Assembly (NCBI RefSeq): GCF_003050835.1
Contig: NZ_QAOJ01000011.1
Coordinates: 124,001-188,000 of the forward strand
From: Pseudomonas sp. GV071
GTDB lineage: Bacteria; Pseudomonadota; Gammaproteobacteria; Pseudomonadales; Pseudomonadaceae
Reading direction: 5' to 3'
DNA length: 64,000 nt
The number at the start of each line of letters is the position of its first letter. The stretch's first letter is position 1. A program made the translations under genes and the position numbers. Positions 7,488 to 15,745 of this stretch are shown piece by piece. The notes under the pieces are model-generated. The model saw nothing but the letters and a program-made list of their open reading frames with translations, did no database searches and had not been told where the DNA came from.

Positions 7488-8534
7488 GTGAGCAGCGACA
7501 AAGAACCCACCCGCAAACGCCGTGGCGCCGGCCGCGTAACCTTGAGCACGGTCGCCAAGCAAGTGGGCGTTTCGGCAATTACCGTGTCGCGCTATTTCAA
7601 CCAGCCGGAGCAGGTTTCCCCGGACCTGCGCGAGCGCATTCAGGCGGTGGTGAACGAGCTGGGTTACGTGCCCAATCTGGTAGCCGGTGGGTTGGCCTCG
7701 GCACGCGGACGAATCGTTGGCATGGTGATTCCGAACATCTCCGGGCCGATCTTCGCCAACACCATTCAAGGCTTCAGCGACACCCTCGCCGCCCACGGTT
7801 ATCAGCTGCTGCTGGCCTCCAGCTACTTCTCCGAAGAACAGGAAGAAAACGCCGTGCGGGCGTTTCTCGGTTGGTCGCCGGCGGCCCTGGTGGTGACCAG
7901 CCATTTCCACTCGCCCGGCACCGACAAGATGCTCGCCGAGGCCGATATCCCCCTGGTGGAAATCTGGGACTACCGCCCCGAGCGTGCGCCCATGCAGGTC
8001 GGTTTTCTCCACCATGACGTTGGCGTGCGAGCCGCGCGCTATCTGCTCGACAAGGGCTACCAGCGCATAGCCTTCGTGCAGAACAGCGTGGCCGGCGACT
8101 TCAGCGCCCTGGAACGCCGCGATGGCTATGCGCAAACCCTGCGCGAAGCCGGGCGCGAGCCCTGGGTGTTCGTGCCCAGCAGCGATGCCACACCGTTTGA
8201 AGGCGGCAAACAGGCGATGGACGCCTTGATGAAACGCAGCCCGCGTCCGGACGCGATCATCTTCGCCAACGACAACCTCGCCGCCGGTGGCCTGCTGGCC
8301 GGCCAACGCGCTGGCGTGCGCATTCCCGAAGAGTGCGCGGTGGTGGGTTTTGGTGACTACGCCTTCGCCGAAATGCTGCTGCCCAGCCTGACCACCATCA
8401 AGCCGCCGGCCCGGCAGATTGGCGAGGTGGCAGCATTACGGGTGCTGCAGGCGTTGGGCGTGATCGAGGCCGATGAGCCGTTGCAGCCACTGAATTTGCT
8501 CGAATGCGAACTGGTGGAGCGCGAAAGCGCTTAA
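7488..8534 (+). CDS. LacI/GalR-family transcriptional regulator (GntR-like)
   Basis: 348 residues starting at GTG 7488. After a basic tail there is a LacI helix-turn-helix (VTLSTVAKQVGVSAITVSR), a hinge helix region (PNLVAGGLASAR) and a periplasmic-binding-protein-like effector domain to the end. The arrangement is like the gluconate regulator GntR of Pseudomonas, but that assignment is not certain. It is divergent from the receptor gene and shares an intergenic region holding two identical operator cores, so it most likely represses both the receptor and itself until an inducer binds. Confidence 0.9.
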   Translation: MSSDKEPTRKRRGAGRVTLSTVAKQVGVSAITVSRYFNQPEQVSPDLRERIQAVVNELGYVPNLVAGGLASARGRIVGMVIPNISGPIFANTIQGFSDTLAAHGYQLLLASSYFSEEQEENAVRAFLGWSPAALVVTSHFHSPGTDKMLAEADIPLVEIWDYRPERAPMQVGFLHHDVGVRAARYLLDKGYQRIAFVQNSVAGDFSALERRDGYAQTLREAGREPWVFVPSSDATPFEGGKQAMDALMKRSPRPDAIIFANDNLAAGGLLAGQRAGVRIPEECAVVGFGDYAFAEMLLPSLTTIKPPARQIGEVAALRVLQALGVIEADEPLQPLNLLECELVERESA

Positions 8535-8594
8535 AATGCCCGGCCTCGTTCGGGTGGGCTAAGGTTTGATCTCCGTTTGCTGAACCATTCTGGA

Positions 8595-8660
8595 TCCCAG
8601 CCTGCGCTGGGACGACGGATGTTTTGCATGCGCTCATAGTCGTCCCAGCGCAGGCTGGGA
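8595..8660. repeat. Inverted REP pair, class 2 (REPIN-like)
   Basis: Two perfectly complementary 22-base arms, 8595-8616 and 8639-8660, built around CCCAGCCTGCGCTGGG. The right arm is followed by ACCCC. The same family recurs at 48162-48267. It lies between the regulator and the MFS gene, so the MFS start is best placed after it. Confidence 0.85.
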
Positions 8661-8758
8661 CCCCGATTCGTGAGGGTGACACCCTATTCCGCACCATCCG
8701 AAGATTCTTGCAGCCACAAGCCGCACCGTACCTTCGCCCCGATTGGAAACCCCGCTTA

Positions 8759-9937
8759 ATGCACGCCCGCACGCTTATGTCCCTGCCCCTGCTTGCCCTC
8801 GCCCTTGGCGGTTTTGTGGTGGGCAGCAGTGAATTCATCATCATGGGCCTGCTGCCCGAACTGGCCACCGACCTGCACGTGAGCCTGGCCGACGCCGGCC
8901 TGTTGGTCAGCGCCTATGCCCTTGGCGTGGTCGTCGGTGCACCGCTGCTGGGGCCAATGCTTGACCGCGTGCCACGTCGCCAAGCGGTGATTCTGCTGAT
9001 GCTGGCCTACAGCCTCGGCAACCTGGCTTGCGCCCTGGCGCCGGACTATCACTGGCTGCTGGCCGCGCGGCTGGCCACGGCGATCAGCCATGCCGGCTTC
9101 TTCGGCTGCGCCACCCTGCTCGCCCGCGACCTGGCGCCACCACATCGGCAAGCGTCGGCCATGGCCATGGTGATCAGCGGCCTGACCATCGCCAACGTAC
9201 TCGGAGTGCCCTTGGGCGCCTGGCTGGGGCAAACCACCAGTTGGCGGGTGACCTTCTTTGTGGTCGCTGGCATTGGCGCGGTAACCGTCGTGGCGCAGTT
9301 CTTCTGGCTGCCAGCCACTGCCAGGCCCGTACGCAGTGCGGCGGGCAGTTGGGCCGGAATCTTTCGCCCGCCGGTGCTGCATGCGCTGCTGGTGTGCAGC
9401 CTGACCTCGGTGTCGCTGTTTACCCTGTTTACCTATATCAGCCCGTTTCTGCGCGAGGTCACCGGCTTTACCCCGGACCAGAGCAACGGCGCCCTGCTGC
9501 TGATGGGCATCGGTCTGACCCTGGGCAATATCTTTGGCGGGCGCCTGGCCGACAGGGGCGTACAGCGGGCAGTACCGAAGGCCTTGGCCACCAGCGCGCT
9601 GCTGGTGTTGGGTTTGTACTTCTTTGGCCATCTGCAGATTCCAACCCTGCTGATTCTGCTGGGCTGGGGGATTGCCACCTTTGCCGTGTCCACCCCTCTG
9701 CAGTTGCTGCTGGTGGAACAGGCCGGCGAGTCTGCGAGCTTGGCGGCGACGCTCAGTCACGCCGCCTTCAACCTGGGCAATGCGGCCGGCGCCTGGTTCG
9801 GAGGGTTGTGGTTGAGCGCCCAGCTGGGCTTGCCGCTACTGCCGGTGTTTGCCGTGCTGCTGTTGACGTTGAATGTCGCCGTGGCCTGGTGGCTGCCACG
9901 GCTCAAAGCCGTGTCGCACGATATTCCGCTGCATTAA
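8759..9937 (+). CDS. MFS transporter, DHA1 family (AraJ/YdhP-like efflux)
   Basis: 392 residues from the ATG at 8759; the same frame is open further upstream, but it runs through the REP pair, so the later start was chosen. Twelve hydrophobic segments are evident. The start LALALGGFVVGSSEFIIMGLLPELA is typical of the DHA1 proton-driven efflux branch, and the loop 2-3 motif appears as LDRVPRRQAV. It probably exports sugars or drugs across the inner membrane. It is not visibly co-transcribed with the regulator because the REP pair intervenes. Confidence 0.88.
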   Translation: MHARTLMSLPLLALALGGFVVGSSEFIIMGLLPELATDLHVSLADAGLLVSAYALGVVVGAPLLGPMLDRVPRRQAVILLMLAYSLGNLACALAPDYHWLLAARLATAISHAGFFGCATLLARDLAPPHRQASAMAMVISGLTIANVLGVPLGAWLGQTTSWRVTFFVVAGIGAVTVVAQFFWLPATARPVRSAAGSWAGIFRPPVLHALLVCSLTSVSLFTLFTYISPFLREVTGFTPDQSNGALLLMGIGLTLGNIFGGRLADRGVQRAVPKALATSALLVLGLYFFGHLQIPTLLILLGWGIATFAVSTPLQLLLVEQAGESASLAATLSHAAFNLGNAAGAWFGGLWLSAQLGLPLLPVFAVLLLTLNVAVAWWLPRLKAVSHDIPLH

Positions 9938-9947
9938 CAACGGCGCG

Positions 9948-10340
9948 TTAGCGCGGTACCAGTTTCAGCGACGCCGAGTTGATGCAGTAGCGCATGCCAG
10001 TCGGTGGCGGACCATCGGGGAACAGGTGGCCCAGGTGGGCGTCACACTTGGCGCAGGTGACTTCAATGCGGTGCATGCCGTGGCTGAAGTCGTCCTTGCT
10101 GGTGATCGCGGCGTTCGACGCCGGTTGGTAGTAGCTCGGCCAGCCGGTGCCAGAGTCGAACTTGGCTTCGGAGTCGAACAGCGCCGTGCCACAGCAGGCA
10201 CAGTGGTAGACGCCGGGGGTTTTGTCGTCGTGGTATTTACCGGTGAAGGCACGCTCGGTGCCGCCCAGACGGCACACGTGGAACTGCTCGTCGGAGAGCT
10301 CCTCGCGCCAGGTATCCAGCGGTTTTTCAAGCTTGTCCAT
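9948..10340 (-). CDS. msrB: Peptide-methionine (R)-S-oxide reductase MsrB
   Basis: 130 residues, the normal length for a stand-alone MsrB. Zinc ligands appear as CACC and CAKC. The SelR core includes GTGWPSYYQP, and the catalytic cysteine is in RYCINS near the C-terminus. It repairs methionine-R-sulfoxide in proteins with thioredoxin. The gene is divergent from alaA. A terminator-like hairpin followed by six T on its own strand sits only about 20 bases before the ATG, which would place it inside the msrB leader. Confidence 0.96.
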   Translation of the reverse strand: MDKLEKPLDTWREELSDEQFHVCRLGGTERAFTGKYHDDKTPGVYHCACCGTALFDSEAKFDSGTGWPSYYQPASNAAITSKDDFSHGMHRIEVTCAKCDAHLGHLFPDGPPPTGMRYCINSASLKLVPR

Positions 10341-10359
10341 GGGGCTACCTCATTGGCTG

Positions 10360-10396
10360 AAAAAAGCCCGAGCTGTACCTTTTCCGAGGCTCGGGC
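10360..10396 (-). terminator. Terminator-like hairpin in the msrB leader
   Basis: Eight-base perfect stem 10366-10373 with 10389-10396, 15-base loop, then six T on the minus strand (10365-10360). It ends 20 bases before the msrB ATG and nothing lies upstream on this strand except the antisense of alaA, so it may be an attenuator or a stop for antisense transcription. Confidence 0.6.
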
Positions 10397-10428
10397 CACA
10401 CGTATGATTGCGGCACTTTGTTAGACGC

Positions 10429-10454
10429 CAGTCTGTCATCCGCGTTACAGACTG
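10429..10454 (+). promoter_or_regulatory. Inverted repeat upstream of alaA
   Basis: Perfect 8-bp arms CAGTCTGT (10429-10436) and ACAGACTG (10447-10454) around a 10-base centre, about 63 bases before the alaA ATG. It could be a regulator site or a leader hairpin. Confidence 0.45.
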
Positions 10455-10516
10455 CCAAGCCGCACGGCCCACGGCGACTCGCCACGGCGCCGGCTCTTTT
10501 ATTCAGGATCCCCACC

Positions 10517-11728
10517 ATGCAGGTCAGCAAATCGAACAAGCTCGCCAACGTCTGCTACGACATTCGCGGGCCCGTGCTCAAGCACGCCAAACGCCTGGAA
10601 GAGGAAGGCCATCGCATCCTCAAGCTGAACATCGGCAACCCGGCGCCGTTCGGTTTCGAAGCCCCTGAAGAAATTCTCCAGGACGTGATCCGCAACCTGC
10701 CCACCGCCCAGGGCTACAGCGACTCCAAAGGTCTGTTCAGCGCACGCAAGGCGGTGATGCAGTACTACCAGCAGAAGCAGGTGGAAGGCGTTGGCATCGA
10801 AGACATCTACCTGGGTAACGGGGTGTCCGAGCTGATCGTGATGTCCATGCAGGCGCTGCTCAACAACGGCGATGAAGTGCTGATCCCGGCCCCTGACTAC
10901 CCGTTGTGGACAGCTGCCGTGAGCCTGGCTGGCGGCAACCCGGTGCACTACCTGTGCGACGAGCAGGCCAACTGGTGGCCGGACCTCGATGACATCAAGG
11001 CCAAGATCACCCCGAACACCAAGGCACTGGTGATCATCAACCCGAACAACCCGACCGGCGCGGTGTATTCCAAAGAAGTGTTGGAAGGCATGGTCGAGCT
11101 GGCGCGTCAGCACAACCTGGTGCTGTTCTCCGACGAGATCTACGACAAGATTCTCTACGACGAAGCCGTGCATATCTCCACCGCTTCGCTGGCCCCGGAC
11201 GTGCTGTGCCTGACCTTCAACGGCCTGTCCAAGTCCTACCGGGTGGCCGGTTTCCGCTCCGGCTGGGTGGCCATTTCCGGGCCCAAGCACAAAGCCCAGA
11301 GCTATATCGAAGGCATCGACATCCTGGCCAACATGCGCCTGTGCGCCAACGTGCCGAGCCAGCATGCGATTCAGACCGCCCTCGGCGGCTACCAGAGCAT
11401 CAACGACCTGGTGTTGCCGCAAGGCCGTTTGCTGGAACAGCGCAACCGCACCTGGGAGCTGCTCAACAGCATTCCAGGCGTCAGCTGCGTGAAGCCGATG
11501 GGTGCGCTGTATGCCTTCCCGAAAATCGACCCGAAGGTCTGCCCGATCCACAACGACGAGAAGTTCGTGCTCGACCTGTTGCTGTCGGAGAAACTTCTTG
11601 TCGTACAAGGCACCGCGTTCAACTGGCCATGGCCGGACCACTTCCGTGTGGTGACGCTACCGCGCCTCGACGACCTCGACCAGGCAATCGGACGCATCGG
11701 CAACTTCCTCAAAACCTACAGCCAATAA
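10517..11728 (+). CDS. alaA: Alanine aminotransferase AlaA (class I/II PLP aminotransferase)
   Basis: 403 residues from ATG 10517, close to the length of E. coli AlaA (405). Landmarks: QGYSDSKGLFSAR at the substrate side, NPNNPTGAVYSKEVLEG, SDEIYDKILYD, and the PLP lysine in FNGLSKSYRVAGFRSGW. It makes alanine from pyruvate and glutamate in the cytoplasm. An AGGA lies 9-10 bases before the chosen ATG; the open frame extends further upstream but without conserved protein features. Confidence 0.92.
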   Translation: MQVSKSNKLANVCYDIRGPVLKHAKRLEEEGHRILKLNIGNPAPFGFEAPEEILQDVIRNLPTAQGYSDSKGLFSARKAVMQYYQQKQVEGVGIEDIYLGNGVSELIVMSMQALLNNGDEVLIPAPDYPLWTAAVSLAGGNPVHYLCDEQANWWPDLDDIKAKITPNTKALVIINPNNPTGAVYSKEVLEGMVELARQHNLVLFSDEIYDKILYDEAVHISTASLAPDVLCLTFNGLSKSYRVAGFRSGWVAISGPKHKAQSYIEGIDILANMRLCANVPSQHAIQTALGGYQSINDLVLPQGRLLEQRNRTWELLNSIPGVSCVKPMGALYAFPKIDPKVCPIHNDEKFVLDLLLSEKLLVVQGTAFNWPWPDHFRVVTLPRLDDLDQAIGRIGNFLKTYSQ

Positions 11729-11743
11729 GCCGCCGGGCCGACC

Positions 11744-12196
11744 ATGGATCTGCAGATCGACGACTTCTATAAAGATGCAGCTGCCGGCTTGCTGGCGCTG
11801 TATCTGGCCTTTCCACGCAAGGTCGGGCTGTATGTCGAAGACCTGATCGGACGCGAAGAGCCGGACGAGTTCGGCCTGCCCAGCAAGCGCCACCAGGCGT
11901 GCCTGGGCGCGTTGCTGTGGTTGGCCGACGAAGGTTACCTGCGCTACGAGTCGACCATTCATTACGACGCGCTGGACCAGGCGGTGCTCAGCGAAAAAGG
12001 CTTTCTGCGCCTATCGCGCGGCGTGCCACACGCACTGCCCGAGGGCGAGGCCTTGCCGCCCAGCGTGCGCCGCGTGCACGCCACCCTCGCCCACCAACTG
12101 CGTGAAGCGCTGCATCAGCAACACAGCGAACGCATCGCACGGCTCACCCGCCTGCTGTTTACCAGCACCCTCAACGGCACAAACGACACAGTTTGA
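11744..12196 (+). CDS. Conserved hypothetical protein, 150 residues
   Basis: Starts 15 bases after alaA and is probably co-transcribed with it. It has no signal peptide or membrane segment. The sequence is mostly helical, with a middle part (GALLWLADEGYLRYESTIHYDALDQAVLS split across a turn) that looks like a small winged-helix fold, and an Arg/His-rich C-terminal helix. No catalytic motif was recognised and no function is assigned. Codon use matches its neighbours, so it is very likely a real gene. Confidence 0.8.
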   Translation: MDLQIDDFYKDAAAGLLALYLAFPRKVGLYVEDLIGREEPDEFGLPSKRHQACLGALLWLADEGYLRYESTIHYDALDQAVLSEKGFLRLSRGVPHALPEGEALPPSVRRVHATLAHQLREALHQQHSERIARLTRLLFTSTLNGTNDTV

Positions 12197-12215
12197 AATA
12201 GTCGCCGAGTTGTAT

Positions 12216-12239
12216 AGGGCGGGGGGCCGCCCTTATATA
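12216..12239 (+). terminator. Possible terminator before htpX
   Basis: AGGGCGG (12216-12222) pairs with CCGCCCT (12227-12233) around four G, followed by TATATA. The T tract is weak, so this could instead be part of the htpX promoter region. Confidence 0.35.
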
Positions 12240-12286
12240 GCCCGCACTAGTCGTATGTCTTTTGCTCAAAGGAGAAACCTCACACC

Positions 12287-13159
12287 ATGATGCGCATTCT
12301 GTTGTTCATGGCCACCAACCTGGCGGTTCTGCTTATCGCCAGCATCACCCTCAAACTGCTCGGGGTGGATCGCTTCACTGGCCAGAATTACACCAGCCTG
12401 CTGATCTTCTGCGGCGTCTTCGGCTTTGCCGGTTCGCTGGTTTCGCTCTTCCTGTCCAAGTGGATGGCGAAGATGAGTACCGGTACCCAGATCATCAGCC
12501 AACCCCGCACCCGTCACGAACAGTGGCTGCTGCAAACTGTTGAAGAGCTGTCGCGCAACGCCGGGATCAAAATGCCGGAAGTCGGTATTTTCCCCGCTTA
12601 CGAATCCAACGCTTTCGCCACCGGCTGGAACCGCAACGATGCCCTCGTCGCCGTCAGCCAGGGCCTGTTGGAGCGTTTCTCCCCGGATGAAGTGAAAGCC
12701 GTACTGGCTCACGAGATCGGCCACGTCGCCAACGGCGACATGGTTACCCTGGCGCTGATCCAGGGTGTGGTGAACACCTTCGTGATGTTCTTCGCGCGGA
12801 TCTTCGGCAACTTCGTCGACAAGGTTCTGCTGAAGAACGAAGAAGGCAACGGCATCGGTTTCTACGTGGCGACCTTCTTCGCTGAAATGGTTCTGGGCAT
12901 TCTCGCCAGCACCATCGTCATGTGGTTCTCCCGTCGCCGCGAGTTCCGCGCCGACGAAGCCGGCGCCCGTCTGGCCGGTACCAGCGCGATGATTGGCGCC
13001 CTGCAGCGTCTGCGTTCGGAACAAGGCGTTCCGGTGCACATGCCGGAAACCATGAGCGCGTTCGGCATCAACGGTGGTGTGCGTGAAGGCCTGAAAGCCT
13101 TGTTCATGACCCACCCGCCGCTGGAACAACGTATTGCCGCCCTGCAAGCTCGCGGCTGA
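12287..13159 (+). CDS. htpX: Membrane zinc metalloprotease HtpX
   Basis: 290 residues. Two N-terminal membrane segments (about residues 4-26 and 37-57) precede the cytoplasmic protease domain with the zinc motif HEIGH (in VLAHEIGHVANGD), followed by further hydrophobic segments and the third zinc-site region EFRADEAGA. The M48B family degrades damaged inner-membrane proteins together with FtsH. An AAAGGAG lies about 12 bases before the double ATG. A strong terminator follows, so it ends its own transcript. Confidence 0.97.
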   Translation: MMRILLFMATNLAVLLIASITLKLLGVDRFTGQNYTSLLIFCGVFGFAGSLVSLFLSKWMAKMSTGTQIISQPRTRHEQWLLQTVEELSRNAGIKMPEVGIFPAYESNAFATGWNRNDALVAVSQGLLERFSPDEVKAVLAHEIGHVANGDMVTLALIQGVVNTFVMFFARIFGNFVDKVLLKNEEGNGIGFYVATFFAEMVLGILASTIVMWFSRRREFRADEAGARLAGTSAMIGALQRLRSEQGVPVHMPETMSAFGINGGVREGLKALFMTHPPLEQRIAALQARG

Positions 13160-13171
13160 TAGCAGCGAAAC

Positions 13172-13202
13172 AAAAAGGGCGACTTGCACAGTCGCCCTTT
13201 TT
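13172..13202 (+). terminator. Rho-independent terminator of htpX
   Basis: Stem GGGCGAC (13177-13183) with GTCGCCC (13191-13197), five A before and five T after. Confidence 0.92.
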
Positions 13203-13211
13203 ATTGCCTAT

Positions 13212-13242
13212 AAAAAAGCCGATCACAGGATCGGCCTTTTTT
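13212..13242. terminator. Bidirectional terminator between htpX and comEA
   Basis: GCCGATC (13218-13224) pairs with GATCGGC (13229-13235) around ACAG, flanked by A6 and T6. It serves comEA on the minus strand and backs up the htpX terminator. Confidence 0.9.
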
Positions 13243-13258
13243 GTTACACGCCTCGAGC

Positions 13259-13591
13259 TTAGTGCACACTCAACTTCGCTCGATTTTTCTCCAGTGTCGC
13301 CGCACCGATGCCCTTCACTTCCAGCAACTCATCCACCGAAGTGAACGGCCCATTGGCCTCACGGTGGTCGACGATAGCCTTGGCTTTCACCTGACCAATC
13401 CCATCCAGCTCGCGTTCCAGCGCCGCAGCATCGGCAGTATTGAGATTGACCATCCCCACCTCCGGCGCCTTGGCAGGTTGAGTGACAGCTGGCTGAGCAG
13501 GGTCGACCTTGGCCGGCGTTGTAGCGAAGGTGGCGAGGGAGAAACAAGCGAGGGTGGCGAACAACAGGGAAGACACGTATCCATTACGCAT
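13259..13591 (-). CDS. comEA: ComEA-family helix-hairpin-helix DNA-binding protein
   Basis: 110 residues with a signal peptide (about residues 1-23) and a short Pro/Ala linker, then two HhH motifs beginning VNLNTADAAALERELDGIGQVKAKAIVDHREANGPF (described here in parts) and ending in KGIGAATLEKNRAKL. ComEA proteins bind incoming double-stranded DNA in the periplasm during natural transformation, although the role in Pseudomonas is not well tested. It has a good AAGGAG before the ATG. It sits downstream of wbpM on the same strand, as is common in the genus. Confidence 0.88.
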   Translation of the reverse strand: MRNGYVSSLLFATLACFSLATFATTPAKVDPAQPAVTQPAKAPEVGMVNLNTADAAALERELDGIGQVKAKAIVDHREANGPFTSVDELLEVKGIGAATLEKNRAKLSVH

Positions 13592-13659
13592 GGTGACACT
13601 CCTTAAGTGGTTTTACGCGGGGTGTTCAGCACCCCACGAAAGCCAACTTAGGCGCTGTC

Positions 13660-15696
13660 TCAATGCAGCGTCAAATCACCCGACGCCGGTGCTTCGAGGC
13701 GTTTTTTATGAATTAAATCAACGATTTCGCACTCGGGCAGATAACCGTTAACGTGCTCACGCAGCAATTCGCGCAGGCGCTCGTAATCGTCACTCTCGAC
13801 CGCCAGAAAGATCGCGCTCAACACTTCCTTGAAAGTCACCCAAGGCAGGTGCTCTTCGTTGGCGCGCATGATCATCGGGTGTTCAGTGGGGCTGACGTTG
13901 TCGCCAATAAGCAGCTCTTCATAGAGCTTTTCACCCGAGCGCAAACCGGTGAACTCGATGGCAATATCGCCATGGGGGTTCTGCTCGCTGCGCACGGTCA
14001 GACCGGACAGGTGCACCATCTTTTCCGCCAGTTCGGCGATCTTCACCGGCGAGCCCATGTCGAGCACGAACACATCACCGCCCTGCCCCATGGACCCCGC
14101 CTGGATCACCAACTGCGCGGCTTCCGGAATGGTCATGAAGTAACGGGTAATATTCGGGTGGGTCACCGTAATCGGCCCGCCGCGCTTGATCTGCTCACGG
14201 AACAGAGGAATCACCGAACCGGACGAACCCAGTACGTTGCCGAAGCGGACCATGGTGAAGCGGGTTTTATTCGCCTGCCCACCGGCCTTGCTACCCATCA
14301 GCAACGGCTGCTTCTCGGCACTCAGCGCCTGCAACACCATCTCAGCCAGACGCTTGGTACTGCCCATCACATTAGTCGGCCGTACCGCCTTGTCGGTGGA
14401 GATCAGCACAAAGTGCTCAACCCCTGCCTGCACCGCCGCCTGCGCGGTTTGCAGTGTGCCAAAGACATTGTTCAACACACCTTCGGCGACGTTGTGCTCA
14501 ACGATCGGCACATGCTTGTAAGCCGCCGCGTGATAGACCGTATTGACGCTCCAGGTGCGCATCACATCCAGCAAGCGCTCAGGGCTGCGCACCGAGCCCA
14601 GAATCGGAATCAGCTTGGTGCCCAGGCCCTCATGGCGAATGCGTCCTTCCAGCTCGCTCTGGATGCTGTAGAGGTTGTACTCACTGTGCTCGAACAGCAC
14701 CAGGGCGGTGGGCGCCGAAGAGAGAATCTGCCGGCACAGCTCCGAACCAATAGAACCACCCGCCCCGGTGACCATTACCACCTGATTGCGAATGCAGCGC
14801 TCGAACAGATCGCTGCGCGGCGGCACCGGATCGCGCCCCAGCAAGTCGGCGATATCCACTTCCTGCAGGTCGCTGACACTGACCCGTCCGCTGGCCAGAT
14901 CCATAAACCCGGGCACGGTGCGCACATGCAGCGGATACGCCTCCAACGCCGCGAGAATTTCCCGCCGCCGCGAGCGCGACGCCGATGGAATGGCCAGCAG
15001 CACTTCCTGCACACCGGCTTCTTCGATCATCAGCGGGATGTCGCGCGAGGTGTACACCTTCAGGCCGGCGACCACACGGTTGGCAATGCCCTCATCGTCA
15101 TCAATGAAAGCTACCGGGCGCATGCCCTTGCCCATACGCAGCGCGGCAACCAGTTGGTTGCCAGCGGCGCCGCCGCCGTAGATGGCGACTTTAGGGAGGC
15201 CGTCGTCCTGACGAAAGAACGGCACGTGCTGGCCCGCGAGCAGCCAGTCACCCAAAAAGAACTGGCGCATGAACAGGCGCAGGCCGCCGATCATCAGCAA
15301 GCACAACCACCAGTAATTGAACATCAACGAGCGCGGCACGATGACATCGGCGCGGTACATGTAGATGTAAACGCCGAGCAGCAGCGCCGACAACGACACC
15401 GCTTTGAAAATCGCTACCAGGGCTTCATTGCCGAAATAGCGCATCACCGCGCGGTACATACCCAAGCGGATAAAAATAGGAATGGAGATGATAGGTGCGG
15501 CCAGAAACAGCCAGGCGTAGTCGCCGAAAGGATCGATCGGCCGATCAATGCCCAAACGCACTATAAATGCCATCCACAGCGCCACCCACACCAGCGCCAC
15601 ATCGGCAAACACCTGGAGCAAGCGCTTGTACCGCCGACGCAAGCCCACCAGGCGCTCACGCAGTACCGTACCGTTTTTTTCACTAATCCGCGCCAC
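13660..15696 (-). CDS. wbpM: WbpM-type nucleoside-diphosphate-sugar 4,6-dehydratase
   Basis: 678 residues from a GTG at 15696 that has GGAGA six bases upstream. The N-terminal part carries four to five membrane helices (about residues 20-150), then a CoA-binding-like domain (AIYGGGAAGNQLVAAL), then the Rossmann dehydratase domain starting VTGAGGSIGSELCRQIL. As in WbpM the usual catalytic Tyr is replaced by Met (NVMGSTKRLAE). It converts UDP-GlcNAc to the 4-keto-6-deoxy sugar for QuiNAc or FucNAc synthesis on the inner membrane. It is the end marker of Pseudomonas O-antigen loci. Confidence 0.95.
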   Translation of the reverse strand: MARISEKNGTVLRERLVGLRRRYKRLLQVFADVALVWVALWMAFIVRLGIDRPIDPFGDYAWLFLAAPIISIPIFIRLGMYRAVMRYFGNEALVAIFKAVSLSALLLGVYIYMYRADVIVPRSLMFNYWWLCLLMIGGLRLFMRQFFLGDWLLAGQHVPFFRQDDGLPKVAIYGGGAAGNQLVAALRMGKGMRPVAFIDDDEGIANRVVAGLKVYTSRDIPLMIEEAGVQEVLLAIPSASRSRRREILAALEAYPLHVRTVPGFMDLASGRVSVSDLQEVDIADLLGRDPVPPRSDLFERCIRNQVVMVTGAGGSIGSELCRQILSSAPTALVLFEHSEYNLYSIQSELEGRIRHEGLGTKLIPILGSVRSPERLLDVMRTWSVNTVYHAAAYKHVPIVEHNVAEGVLNNVFGTLQTAQAAVQAGVEHFVLISTDKAVRPTNVMGSTKRLAEMVLQALSAEKQPLLMGSKAGGQANKTRFTMVRFGNVLGSSGSVIPLFREQIKRGGPITVTHPNITRYFMTIPEAAQLVIQAGSMGQGGDVFVLDMGSPVKIAELAEKMVHLSGLTVRSEQNPHGDIAIEFTGLRSGEKLYEELLIGDNVSPTEHPMIMRANEEHLPWVTFKEVLSAIFLAVESDDYERLRELLREHVNGYLPECEIVDLIHKKRLEAPASGDLTLH

Positions 15697-15745
15697 GCTC
15701 TCTCCTATCCTTGATCGTCCTGCCGGTTACCCACGGCATTATTCA

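Noticed and set aside
8624..8758. Extended N-terminus of the MFS transporter
   Set aside because: It would be translated from a REP pair and gives no membrane or signal features; the ATG at 8759 fits the family start.
12190..12286. Classical heat-shock promoter of htpX
   Set aside because: A TTGAAA is present, but no CCCCAT-type element stands at the right distance, so the assignment is not supported.
13753..15714. Long open frame on the plus strand opposite wbpM
   Set aside because: It lies wholly antisense to a well-conserved gene, is rich in His, Arg and Gln, as frames complementary to GC-rich genes usually are, and has no domain. The same applies to long frames opposite the TonB receptor, rpsA, tyrA-aroA, gyrA and mtaD.
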